From Paragonimus skrjabini miyazakii (Eukaryota > Platyhelminthes > Trematoda > Plagiorchiida > Troglotrematidae): DNA of 64,000 nucleotides. Shown piece by piece: positions 48,236 through 60,400 of this stretch. The stretch's first letter is position 1. Every line of letters begins with the position of its first letter. The stretch lies in NCBI GenBank assembly GCA_014338405.1, contig JTDE01000728.1, forward strand, positions 127,830-191,829, read 5' to 3'. Under the pieces are notes generated by a model. It was given only the letters and a program-made list of their open reading frames with translations, made no database searches and was not told where the DNA came from. The translations under genes and the position numbers were made by a program.

Positions 48236-48283
48236 GGCTTCGGCTGGATTCGAACCAGCGAGAGACACACCATGCCTCAACGC
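48236..48283 (-). repeat. 3' half of a tRNA-like element
   Basis: On the minus strand a perfect T arm (GCTGG, loop TTCGAAT, CCAGC) with the consensus B box ggttcgaatcc is followed by the 3' acceptor strand CGAAGCC. Upstream, gccgcgttgaggcatg matches the 15075-15154 element. The 5' half with the A box is absent and replaced by a palindrome. Confidence 0.6.
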
Positions 48284-48310
48284 GGCAGATTTATGAATCA
48301 TAAATCTGCC
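48284..48310. repeat. 27-base perfect palindrome at the break of the tRNA-like element
   Basis: Arms ggcagatttatga and tcataaatctgcc (13 bases each) around a single A. One arm is continuous with the tRNA-like sequence, so the palindrome probably formed when that element was broken or inverted. Confidence 0.9.
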
Positions 48311-50513
48311 ACACTACTTATTAGTAATACATAAATATATATTTACCAGGCTTGAGCAAACTATTTATCTGGATCATCTACTCGCAGTGTAATGTTTCTC
48401 TACTCAACTTTTTTTACAAGCACACTGCATACACAGATATAACTGGGTTATATGAAAAACTAACTGTGGGAGACAGATAAGTGCAGGACTAGTAGGTCTC
48501 CACAGATGAGCACCGACAACCAACTCTCTACGTGTGCACCATGAAACTGGAGTGTCAACGATAAATGTTTAGGAACAAATAAAGAGAGACATGCACAAGT
48601 GATTGAGATAGCCTGATGAAGTTACAGGATGTGTCTCTATCTGTTGTGGGATACAACACTGAATGCTTTAATGAGGTTCAGCTTTTAGATTATGTTTGCG
48701 AATGGTTGAGGTAGGCTTTCAATCCCTCAATGTAGCTAGTGTAGGCAAGTAGAAAACTTGGGTTTGCAAACACTTGGGAAAATTATCACTGATCTGACCA
48801 TCCAGAGGTTGTTTGATTCTCCCCAAACGGCGCCCGTCAGAACTGCGGCAAACAATGCTTTACATTAGATGCAATCTGTTTACTCTCATTTATTTTACGT
48901 TATGATACGATTGGTCGCAATGTTCACCGTATTAAGTGAGTTTTAAAAAAGTGCTAATTTTGAATACTTTTAGTGAACAAACATTCCTAATATTTGAGGT
49001 TTCATTATTATCCTCTAAGGGTAACTGATAGCTGCTTTTCCTAAAATGCAATAAATAGACCCATGCGTATGCATCGTGATCTCCAGGAGACGCCCCATCC
49101 AGGAGGCTGTCTTTTATCTTATTGGACAGAACTTATGGAACTACAAGTATTACCCGGTAATTTTCAACAACCCGTTGGTTGACCTTGCAATCGAGTGCTC
49201 TGGAAAGTCAGTGGATCAGTCATTAACATGCTGGGCTCGAATGCACAAGAAATAGAACTCAAGTCTCCATCCGGATACCGATAACCACGGTTCACGTGCT
49301 CTAATCAGCGACTGAATCATAAGTCTTACTTTCCATTCGCACTTAAATAGCAGGAATGTTAACTTGATGATAAAAAGTGTTAATCAAATGTGAATTATCC
49401 TCAGCGTGAAATAGTAACATTTGTCAGTCTTGTCCATTCCTAATACAGGCTGATCCATCTATTCCTCACTCCGGTTCAAAACATCAACAGTACTACTGCC
49501 AGACCATCAGAATAATCTGCTGTCAGCAGACCAGAAGCAAGATGCTCATCGTCGAAAAGTCGCATCCAAGAAGAGCAAGGCGAATACATTAGGGATTGTA
49601 TTTGCCGAAATATAATAATTACTGAAGGTGTAGTAAATTCTTTCTGAGGCAAAATAGAAAAGTATCACAGAAGTATACTCTTCGGCAAAACTTTATATTG
49701 ATTTACAGTATTACGGTGGAGGGTGTTGTAATGAAACAAGCTGTTTCAAAAATGAACCTGGAAAGAAGAGCAGACTTTCTGAATGGTATCTACCACAGCG
49801 CATTTTTTGTATCCTATCAACTACACATTGTGTACTGGACATTGCAATCCAGTTCGATAACAGCCGGATTATTATTTTAATACTAGCAAACTGAGGGAAT
49901 CTCACATTCAATGGTGCTCGTCAGAATTCGGGTTGACATTTTAACCGGCCTGTTTTGAGAAGGGGTTTGGGACTTATATTTCGAACCTGAGAAAATCTTG
50001 GATTGAATTCCAGCACAGATGCTAGTGAGGAGAGTGGATCATAGTTTAGTTTACAGAACGTTTTAACACGGCCTCGCATGCCCCAGCTGTGAATGTTCTT
50101 TGTCGATGGACCGATATAGACGCTGCTTCCAAGAATGATTCGAACACATCAATCACTTCATACACAGCAACACACTGAATTAACTTACAGATATAGCCAT
50201 CTAAATTTTGATCTGAAACCGCTGTCCTATGAAGAATCGCCAATGCCTCAGCGGTTGGCCATATATTCCACACAATTGACTGAATCGGGTTCATGTCCAG
50301 TATCAAGAACGATAAAGCGACTGGCCACAGTTCAGTTGAACCACGTGTTTAGTTGAAACTGTGCCGTTCCTGTGAGCCTGTGGTGCATGCGAGTTAATGT
50401 GCATTATGTTAGTACGACACAGGGTCACTCTTCTTCATCAGGTCTCCTATAAATAGGCAATATCTCATTGAGTGAAATGAATAACCGAAAAACCATTATT
50501 TCAACTAATCAAC
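48311..50513. other. No assured gene
   Basis: AT-rich. The minus frame 50046-50306 (86 codons, containing SDQNLDGYICKLIQCVAVYE) has protein-like composition but no known domain and no strong acceptor. The last few hundred bases should contain the promoter and 5' UTR of EF-hand gene B. Confidence 0.3.
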
Positions 50514-50965
50514 ATGTCCGGGTGGGTGTTTTGTGATGAGATGTTTGTGTTCTATTATACATTTGTGTATTCGCTTGGTTATCTTGCATGCTCATTTTCA
50601 AAATTACACGCGCATTGATTTCATCCAATTATTGCCCAGTCAAATTAGACACACACTCAGCTAACTAGGACCCTTGTAATGTCCTTGTTCAATATGCAAA
50701 ATTTCACGCGTCTATATAATCCGCATATACCTATCCAACCAACAACATTTCCCGTTTCAGTCGATCACAGGCACAAAACGTACTGAAAAGCCTGAACCAT
50801 AACGGAAGTGGACGAATCAATGTGCAGGAACTGCAGCAACAACTGGCAGACGCAAATTGTCAGTCGGATCAGGCTCGAGTTCAAAAGTTCATTGCCTCGC
50901 ACGAGGTGGCCCAAGACGGTACTGTTGACTTGCAACAACTGTCCAAGTACCTTGAACAACAATAA
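50514..50965 (+). CDS. Two-EF-hand small protein with degenerate calcium loops, gene B
   Basis: The last exon, 50761-50965, follows the strong acceptor cccgtttcag. It starts with one base of a split codon (phase 2, as in genes A and C), reads 67 codons and stops at TAA. The two EF-hand helices and the 24-residue linker are kept. The loops are NHNGSGRINVQE (Asn at 1 and 3, Ser at 5, Gly6 and Glu12 kept) and EVAQDGTVDLQQ (Glu at 1, Ala at 3, Gln at 12). Loop 2 lacks the bidentate Glu12 and ligand 3, so Ca2+ binding there is unlikely and loop 1 would be weak. The protein is Gln-rich. A possible first exon is ATGTCCGG at 50514-50521 (donor GG/gtgggt, phase 2), giving 70 residues; this part is inferred. 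An AATACA-type poly(A) signal lies at 51049. It may have turned from a sensor into a structural partner. Confidence 0.75.
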
Positions 50966-51254
50966 GGTGTACTGAAATGACCCAACTGACGCTGTTTTTC
51001 TTTTTTGAAATGTCATTCCTAATGTAGCCTTTCACACAGAAGTATGAAAATACATAAAACTGATATGTTACCTTGCTTTATTATATCTTGCTTCAAATTG
51101 CTAACACTTGGGTACGTACTCACTTACTCACAGAGGTACTTGCTTAAGTAGCTACGTAAGTTGTTACGATCGAGTGAAGTGGTGGGTGCCCACCTGTGTG
51201 GGTTTAACAGTCACGACGTCATCTATACCCAATCCCGTTTGTCTATATTCTGTC
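50966..51254. other. 3' flank of gene B
   Basis: Holds the likely 3' UTR with AATACA at 51049-51054, about 85 bases after the stop. Nothing else is recognised. Confidence 0.4.
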
Positions 51255-51284
51255 AACTTAGTTACATGTATATGTAACTAAGTT
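51255..51284. repeat. 30-base inverted repeat (hairpin)
   Basis: Perfect 13-base arms aacttagttacat and atgtaactaagtt around gtat. It is AT-rich and not followed by a T run. It lies about 290 bases beyond the stop of gene B; no function is apparent. Confidence 0.85.
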
Positions 51285-54096
51285 CTTGTACCACAGATTA
51301 ATGCCATCGATTTCTCAACGGACTTTGTGGCTAACAGGAGTCTTTTGAACCGGTAATCTGATTGGCCAGAGCGCAGTATTTATCGTAATCAGCTCAGATG
51401 ATGCGGTTTACAAAGAGCTTAATATGAGAGTACTTCCAATTCTCCTGAGGTTCCGTTAACACGGATGATTTTGTCTTTCGTATGATGAAACCATCTCACA
51501 GAATCTCGCCGGCAAGAAAGTTGTTACAAGTCGGATGTATAGTCTATTACACAATAGATTAGATGAGCAATGTAAACGCATGGCACGTCATGATCCTCAC
51601 TGCTAGCTGAGACAAAGCAAGCCGAATGTTGCAGCCACGTTTAACAACGTTTATTGAAACTCCAAGTATAGTTAGTGTTATCTGACTTCGAACTTGAAAG
51701 GGAAACGCAATAAATCCCTTTGACCTTATTTCTTCAGCATATTTTGACTAGTCACAATGAAGGAAACAGAAATCGTTGATGTAATTTGAAGTAATTGCAT
51801 ATGCTGGTTAAACATCAAGAAAGAAGAAAAAATGTTTTTCCCATCGTTAGAATAACCGATAAATATATACCTCTCAAAAAGCAGATCATTCTCGCAGCTA
51901 TTTTAATTACTGAAGAGATGAAAACCTCTCTAGACTTGAAACATTTATCGCTAAAAGGTTCGCAACGTTCTTACCTGATGGTGCGAAGTAGGTAAAAACA
52001 TCGAAGTACATTAGGTTTAAATCAAACAATATTCATTTTTTGTTTAAATACAACAACTGTGTGACACAATGTTCAATGTGATACGTTACACAAACGTTCA
52101 ATCACTCTCGAAATCTGATCGTAATGCTAAAAGATACTTGTGAGTGACAAAAATGTTGAACTCACCACAGGCTTAATTCACGTTTGAACACCAATTGCTA
52201 CACACTGACCGTCTAAGAGGCATTTCTGACTGTTTAGGGTTTTCTCAAATTTGGGGTCAATGGTAAACGGCATTCTAGAAAAAGCCGTTAAAATTGAAGC
52301 GACGGGATTAACTGGAAGATGTTTATTTGCATTTCAAACAGTCATAGTCAGAAAGCTGATCTGTGCGTTCTTGGGTTAAAGGGCGAAAGTGACAAAAAAT
52401 TGAAATTTTTATTCTTGTCAAACAGTCAAGCGTTTAAGGCCGCGTGAGCTAAACAGCAAAGTTGTCTGTGACAAAAAGAAAAAAACCATACTGTCAATAT
52501 GTAAGTATCCACTTCGTTACAACGTTATCCCCTCTCTATGTCTCAGAGTAAAACTCTTGATAGTCTTTACGTTGAATAGTTCTGTGTTGCAAGCGCATGG
52601 TTGTCTTGACCTCCGACAGAGTGGTGGACCGCTCACTACAATGTTCTTATTACATGAAGCAAACCCGCCACTGCCGATGTTTAAGGTCAATTATCCAACT
52701 GATTCCACAACGAGGAGTAAGTAATTCGTAAACATGGGTGCAAAATGAGTGCTGCTTTGGCACATAAAAAACGGATGGTCGTTTCGCTCCCATAACAAGT
52801 GTGTCTCACTTCCATTCTGTTTGACATATTTAAAACCACCACAAATGCAGCCCAGTCAACTTTACGCAATAGTCCGGCCCACTTGATTGGGTCGGTAGGC
52901 GTTGGTCCTTTTCCGTGAGATTTGGCAAATGTTGAACGCAGCCCCAGAGTGCGATCAGTATTACTCTTATCATTTAACTCTTGGTCTTTCAAAACGTTGT
53001 CTCCACACACTCAAACAACTAAGCTTTTCATAGTTGTATACACTGAGTTCAAAGTCTAAAGCTTCTCGTTGTTAGTCAGTAACAATCCCCCATAATTAAC
53101 TGAACAGTAGCCGTCTTTCACTTGAACCTAGCCTAAATTCCCTGACAGGTTGTTTCAATTAATCGTATCTACAGTCGCGTTTGAACCGCTACAGGAGTGG
53201 TTTCTAAATTACATGTCTTTCTCTAACATAGAGTCTCCAAGTGTGAAGGCAGATATCATTAAATTTAGCTACAAACATGGACTAATTTGCTGTTATACTT
53301 TGAGACATTTTTCAAAGAAGTAACTGGAAAATAATAGTGTGGCACACATACATTATCGATTAACGAAATTGGAATATTCTTAATACACTTTTGGCCAGAT
53401 AACTGAACTTAAGTTCAAGTACCAGAATCTTAAGCGAGCAGTTGCTGGCGATGATGTTGAAACTTTTTTTACGAGCAATATCTGGCCTGCAGAAATGTTA
53501 CGTAACGTTGGAAAATATATCTGAACTAACACTAAGCGAAACAGAGTTCGTGTTCCAAGAATAGTTGAAAAACCTCCGACCTTGAATGAGTTAGTTAATT
53601 CAAAAGGCTGATGATGCAAACGAGAAATTCGTTATAAATTACTTATTTACTGTTGTTTCACAAGTTGAAATCGAGATTACCTGGGGTTGAAAAAAATAAT
53701 TGACCTCCAGAAATGCTTCATCACAGAAAGAAATAGTTTTATCTCCACATTCAAAAGGTCGGGAAAAGTATTTCAGTAGTTCCAAATTGAACATCTCACA
53801 CATTTCATCGTGACCTTCGCAGTCAGGTAGGCCCATTGGCCGCCACATTTCGAACAGAAGCACTAGGTTATGACTGTAGTGTGTAGTATAGTGTATCCTC
53901 GTCTAGATTGAAAATGGCACTGTGGCCATTGTATTTGGGAGATTGGCACGGCAACCGCAACGTCAAGTACCTCACAATCATTATAATCACGGAGATGATT
54001 ACCTGAAAGTTGACTTCGAGCCTTTCAGCCGCTTTGTTAACAGGGACGTTCATAAGGAAAGTGGTTAAGCAAGGTGGTTGAGTGTTCACATTTGAT
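51285..54096. other. No assured gene
   Basis: AT-rich. The minus frame 52687-53010 (107 codons) is the longest and has moderately protein-like content, but no domain is recognised. The other frames look like chance. Confidence 0.3.
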
Positions 54097-54200
54097 AATT
54101 CGGTCGTGCCTAATGTGAGGTGAAGGGCGGAGTGGTCAACACGGTTGCCTCATGAAAACGTGGCCAGAGTTCTAGTCCCGGCCGTGGGTGATGTTCAACT
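54097..54200 (+). mobile_element. SINE copy with internal deletion
   Basis: The head ggtcgtgcctaatgtgaggt, box A region gcggagtggtcaacacggtt and B box gttctagtcccgg are joined directly to the tail segment gtgggtgatgttcaac. The roughly 100-base body between is gone. Confidence 0.7.
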
Positions 54201-54571
54201 TTGAACGGTAATAAGATAAATTACGTTGAGTGTACTAGCTACTTTTTGTGTGATAACATTTTCAGCTTGGTGGTCAAAACTTTGCCACTTCCAAATCCTG
54301 TAGATCAGCTGTTGTATGGTGTGTAACGTAAGATTACTTTTACCCAACCCAAATTAACTAGATAATTGTCAATTGAAACAAGTTTGTACTAGATTAACGG
54401 ATTTGAGACTGATCATCCGTTGTCACTAGACACACTAAAACCTAAAGTGCAAAACTCAATCAATCTATTTTTGAAGAGCTAAGCAGAATAAGTACATCCA
54501 GCCATACGGATTGCATGAAGTGGACAGAAGCTCTTAGCCACTTGGCGAAAACTTCCAGAAGTATCATTTAA

Positions 54572-56152
54572 ATGAAAGGTAAGTTTCGTTTTAACGATCA
54601 AAACCATGATTACTTAATCAAGACGGACACTAATTTGTCTCTCTTCAGTTTCCACTATCCATGGATAGTAGTATAGAATCATCTTGTTCCATATATGTTC
54701 ATTTTGTGCAGATAAGTGTTAGCGACGGTTTTCTTTAGCGAGGGCAAAGCATGTCTGTTATCTGCGATCATCTTTTATCCACAGAATTCCACATGAGTAA
54801 TCTAACCTTTTACAGCTCAATCAATGTTACCAGTTTGGTTGGTCTTGGAATCAAAATGTTTTAACCGAATTGTCGCTAACGTTCATCCAAACATCACAGG
54901 CGAACCATCATCCGGCTGGCTTATATGGTCAGAGCGCCTGATCAGACTTCCAGATGGACAAGATACTACAATTCCTCTGTCAGTACACCCGATATTATGA
55001 CATTTTTTACGCATTCCAATTTTCCACTAAGATAAACTGGTTAGGTATACTGATCAGTCATTAGATGGAGTGATTTCCTTGTTGTCAACACTAACAGTGT
55101 AGTTACTCATTTAATAGAGGTTATTCACACAGCCATTCCGGCATTATGTTAACAGAATGAGCACACTTGTAAAGCGATTTGTGGTTCCTTTATTATAACG
55201 GATAAGAATTTCCAAGGTGAGCATTGCGATTAATGAGCATATTTTATGACCGTTCTTAATAATCAGATCAAACTTTATCCAGTCATTGTCTGAGTCAGCT
55301 GGCTACACGAAAGCATTTGAGGTTACGACAGTCTCCTCAAGTCCTCATTCCAGAATGTTCTCTATAAATCTTTCGTTAGACACATCAGACAGCGTCGCCC
55401 AGATTGTGTTTCCAGTTAGCTCACTTCCGGGTACAAGTAAAACCCCGTCGTTGGCCTTGTCAGTATTAACTGATTTGAAGTGACAAGTAAAACCAGCACC
55501 TGTGGAATCCGAAGTACGCTATCCTCATATTTGCTATTAACCGACGTTCATCGATGACTACTTTAGTATATGCTCGAATAACTTGATTACTAAGAGCTGA
55601 TGAACCATGGCATCCATCCTGAAATCACCCTAGTCCAAGACTGATGATACCGCGACTAGTTTATTGATGTATTACCAACTTGATTACCACCAATACGTTG
55701 CTGGCCCTTCTGTTACGTTACCAATCAAACCATGCAGCGGATCAGTGCCTGGCGAAACTTTTCATTTTATATTTTAACCGTTCTTTACGAGAATGAGATG
55801 AGTGTTGTCAAGTGGCCAAATTACGGCACATATCAAGGCACACCTTAGACTTCAAATGGGGGCACAAATCATAGTCCCTCCTCCATAAAGCTTATAACTA
55901 AAGAGCTATTGGTTTCTCACAGATTCATCAATCACTGGTATGAACTTTCTTACGCGATCACTGGTAGTTTCCCCAGGGATCGTTGTAAAACTCTGTTAGA
56001 TTTCTATTAAATCAGAACAGTACTGAGTTCGTAATTTTACTCTGGTATCAGAACTCGTTGTAACCCCAAGAACGGTATTACATTCCGCTTTAACTGATTT
56101 TCTTTCAGGCCTGCTGCATGTTAAAATGGAAAATCCGACTGGACCCCGGTGA
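54572..56152 (+). CDS. Candidate four-exon gene for a small secreted glycoprotein
   Basis: Four exons connect in phase with good splice signals. 54572-54578 is ATGAAAG with donor /gtaagt and an in-frame TAA just upstream. 54816-54982 has acceptor aaccttttacag and donor TCA/gtacac. 55283-55430 has acceptor ctttatccag and donor CCGG/gtacaa. 56109-56152 has acceptor gattttctttcag and stop TGA. The product is 121 residues. It begins MKAQSMLPVWLVLESKC, a possible short signal peptide, and has N-glycosylation sequons NIT (28-30) and NLS (87-89), one Cys, and beta-rich sequence such as FEVTTVSSS and AQIVFPVSSLPG. No family is recognised. The two gtac donors are the weakest parts, and unspliced exon 2 would end in TGA shortly after. 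That signals, phases and termination agree makes a real gene more likely than chance, but this is inference without transcript data. Confidence 0.42.
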
Positions 56153-57008
56153 TTTGGGTAGTCAGCTTCCAACCCATCTGCTGGTTGATGGAATCGCTGA
56201 AATCTCTATAATGCGATAAGCCACCTTAAAGACTTGATCATTGTTTACCTGGTGCTAAGTTTCAACCAAATAAGCAAAGATAGCCTTGTACATCAATCTT
56301 GTTTCACAGGAGGCATATGACTTCACAAACATTGCTTTTATCATTGGTAGTAGTGTCGTTTATCATTGAAGTTCAATCGCCAGACGCAGTCAGCTTATCT
56401 TTGATTAAGTTTCTCAGATCAGACTCTATCTTGGGATATCAATAATGAGACCGAAGGAACTTCTGATCCAATTCACTTTCGATATACAACTTCTATTCAG
56501 AAGTGTAACAAAGAGACCACGTGGTAATGGGATCTCAGCTTGGAAATCCCCTAACCGATATCTGCATGGGGCAGGTTGAACACAGTGAGATTCAGTTCAC
56601 AGTCAGACAGTTTAACCATTATTGGAGGTAGGGGATGTTATATTTACTAACAAAAGCTCTGACACTGATCTGGGCACAGTGCTTTAAACGTTCAACAGCA
56701 CCTACGGGTCCAATAAGTGAACCCTTGAGAGACAGCATGAAAACCAGGTATCCTTCCACTATATACGTTCATCTGCAAAAATGAATAGACGGCACCGTTC
56801 AATTAAGGAATCACCAAAATAGTACTTGGACATGTCAGAACACAAGCATTCATATTTTTATATCCATAGGAAGAAATGAAAATCTAGTGCGTTGCCTGAT
56901 TGATAGAGTATATATATAAGTTGTTCAGCGAATAAATTAGGTAATAGGCATTTCTCGAAGAACGCACTTCACGCTAACGGATGCCTCGAACGGTGTATCA
57001 TTAGAAAC
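56153..57008. other. No assured gene
   Basis: 3' flank of the candidate glycoprotein gene, leading into the Penelope fragment. Sequence from about 56.7 kb may belong to the element, but its frames are broken. Confidence 0.3.
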
Positions 57009-57281
57009 GTGAACAGAACGTCAACTAACCTAGAAATGTACGGCATCAGAAAGAAGCTCGTGTTTGTTCAAATGCCATTCAAAAGTGACAACGCCGTAGA
57101 AGGAATTACAAACAAACTCAAACAGACAATCAACAAGATATACGTTACAACCAAACTCTGTATCCAAGTCATCAAAATCCCAGTTCTTATAAAAAAGACA
57201 GACCGTCAATTTAGACCACATCTGTGTAGTTACTTTTTTACTTGCCTCTGTGAAGCAGGTTACCTCGGTCGAACTTTATGA
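57009..57281 (+). pseudogene. Penelope-like element fragment, RT end and start of GIY-YIG domain
   Basis: The plus frame reads KKLVFVQMPFKSDNAVEGIT, then LKQTINKIYVTTKLCIQVIK and later YFFTCLCEAGYLGRTL. In Penelope-like elements the same order links the end of the reverse transcriptase (a VxLPYKG-like strand and a helix) to the GIY-YIG endonuclease (a Cys-rich strand and YIGRT). The YIG position is kept here as YLG. The frame stops just after, and an assembly gap follows at 57339, which may hide the rest. Confidence 0.55.
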
Positions 57282-57338
57282 CAGTCTACGGGACGAATCT
57301 GATAACACTACTCTAGTTGGTTGAGTTACGATAAAACA

Positions 57339-57438
57339 NNNNNNNNNNNNNNNNNNNNNNNNNNNNNNNNNNNNNNNNNNNNNNNNNNNNNNNNNNNNNN
57401 NNNNNNNNNNNNNNNNNNNNNNNNNNNNNNNNNNNNNN
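57339..57438. other. Assembly gap (100 N)
   Basis: Exactly 100 undetermined bases, again a default-size gap, directly behind the Penelope fragment. The sequence after it (to about 57.75 kb) is GC-richer and possibly repeat-derived. Confidence 1.
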
Positions 57439-60400
57439 TCGGTGACCACCACCATCTTCAGTCTTTAGGTTGAGAGTAAACACCAGCTGAACACTGATCG
57501 TCATCCAAGTGGTTTGTTGCCTGCCAGGTTGCCCATCAAAGAAAATCCAAATAGGTACAATCTGTACTACCGAGGCCATCGGAATCAGGCTGCTTCGCCC
57601 AGTAGTATTCTATCACTAAAAAGGGTTCATTCAGGTGTCTTGTGCTATGGCACCAAATTCACCGGACTAATGGTCAGTCTGCGCGGTCAAACCAATGGAT
57701 GAGCGCGATGTAATGGACTAGCCAAGCCATGGCCAATTGACGGACCAGTGACCTAATTTTTCTGTAAAATATCTGAACAACATCTTGATCTAGCTGTATT
57801 AACTCCTCATATAATTGTACCGGCTTGAATATGAGTTATCCGAAACATATGCCCGTCTATGTTCCTTTACCTCAAATATACGAACATGGACTAGGCTTAC
57901 TCTGACAGACCTTTCTATAGAGCGTTTGCTACTGGCATGGGAAGCTAACACAAACTTGGGAGCACGTCACTGTTGTATTCATCCGAGAATTCTTCCTCAT
58001 TACACCTGTCAAAAACATTCACTGAATAATACGATTCAGTTGTCAAACCAAGGTTGAATGCAGTTATAACCTGTAGCGTTATAAACACTTTTTTCGAGTT
58101 AGTCTTGTAAAAAGTGAATTTCCTCAAGATTATTTAAGCTTGGGTAAATCTTTCTATGGAGGAATCTTCTCGGAAGAATTGCCATTGATCAAGTGGTTCC
58201 TGGATGAATTTGTCCGGTGAAATTGGTTGAAGTTGAGTGGGTTTCGACCGAAATACTCAACCGAATTCAAGTCCGTATCGTTGGTCTTCTGGATGAAAGC
58301 TCTTGTTCATTCAGCGACACATCTAATGGACATCGCTTATTTCAAGATAATCGTATAGCGGACACTCAATTTTATAACACAGTTCCATTGACCCTGATAA
58401 ACACAATAAACTAAACTACCTACAATTGTGGGTTGTATTTAGTGATCATAACACACCATCACCAGTTACAAAGTTAAAAATCATTTTTTTCAGTAAACAG
58501 CTCAGTTGGTGTATTTTTGATAAATTATTAGCTGCTCTCAGTTATTCTTTACTCGAAGCGTACAGTCTTTTTTATTAAAGGTCGTCCAAAATTAACCCGT
58601 TTAATGAAGGACACAGTAGCAGAACTAAATTTAACAGGTGCCGAGATTCAAAACTACTGCATGCGTAGATATGGGAATCGTCGAAATATGTTAGGTATGT
58701 GAAGTCCGTGTAACATAAATTGCGTTGTCAATAATCGGTTCTAGGACACTGTTCTGACATGACCGCAGTGTCAGAATCAGGTGCAATGCTCGTGAGAATC
58801 CACAGTGAACTTGTCGTTTCGATGACAATTTATAATTTGTATGTGCGTCTTAATGCGCTTTTCAATGTCGAAAACTGGATGACCTGCAAAGTCTTGAAAC
58901 TAGTGGTATAGCGTTTTGACTGATAATGAGGCTGCTGAAACAACGCCATTAAATAACATTATCCATACAGACTTTGTTGAATTATCGAGGATAGCAATCA
59001 TTCTGGAAACTAAGTAAACTCTTTGTGAGGGCAATAATAGTATAAATCTAAAGAAAGAATAATGTTCGAAAATTCAACCGTAATACCTAACCAACTTGAA
59101 TGAACTAGTTGAAGACATGAATCAAATATGAGTTTATGAGTTAAACAGAATATATTTCACAGCGTGAGAGATAGTGCATGATCTCTAAACTACTAAACCC
59201 AATCCATAGGCCCAGAATATGACAAATGTAGTTTGACCATGAACATTGGGAAACGAGTGGTGTTTTTACTATGTACAAATGGTCACCTCACTTAAACACT
59301 CATCAATACAGCTGAAAAACAAATCCATTCGTGCTGAGAATTGAACAGTGACCAAGCTTATCTGATAAAAATAAGAAAAATCGGAAAGTGTGAGAAGCGG
59401 CAGTTTCACCGTCTCTTTACTTGCGATGATCCAGATACCATCCGCATGTTCTGTTGACATGTGAACCGGGACCCGTTAAACTGGACGTTAAATCGGGTCT
59501 TTTTTTTGCGTATGGATAGAAATCCGCGAAGGATAGACGTGTTGACAACTGTCTCTGTTTGTCTTGTTTGGTTGCATCAGTAGTCGACCGATTAATATCT
59601 GAAGCAATTTATATCTGCGGAAGATAAGGTTATCTGCTACTCCTTAGGAAAAGCGAGCTTACCATACACGTGACCCATTTGGACGATATTCCCAAATTCG
59701 AAACTTCTTGATTCGATCTATCCTGTATATTTTTATAACAGTTAATACAGCTCAAAGTGTATTTTCAAGTTGATTGCTCCAATTTTTTTAAATTCATCTT
59801 TGTACTTCATTGAACTTTACATGAAAATGACATGCTAAGGTCATATCAGGCGAATGATAAACATTAGTTTATCAGGCAGCATTGTTAGTTACATCGAAAC
59901 CGGTTAAAATCAAAAGGAAGTCGGTTGCATCTAATGTTTACTCTCTTTAGTGTTTTCGTGCTTCGAATGTTCTCCTAACAAATACCATTCATGGACATTC
60001 GCCGTCAGTGTGGATAAAAGTTATTTAGCTTGAAGCAAGCTAACAATCTTGTGGTACCTACAATTGTCAAAGCCGTTACGGTTTGAAGATTCAGGACATA
60101 CAAATGTAATTGAAGGATTTTTATTGTACCTACTGTCATCTCAATCAAAGGATATCAGTCATGTCAAGCCCCTAGAACAGGCTTGTCCAAATAACGTTAC
60201 CGTATACATAGCTCAGCAGAGAAATGACAAATGTACGTCATGGTACATTGTCCACTCGCTCCGCGATCTAGATAGCTGTGTCACACCTACGAATGATGTA
60301 ACGGTGTAGAAGAAGGTAAGTGAAAAAGAGAAACGGAGAAATTCATGTTTGAATGTGGGATAAACGATTTCTTCTGAGTAACCCTCAGTTCGATGTTTAA

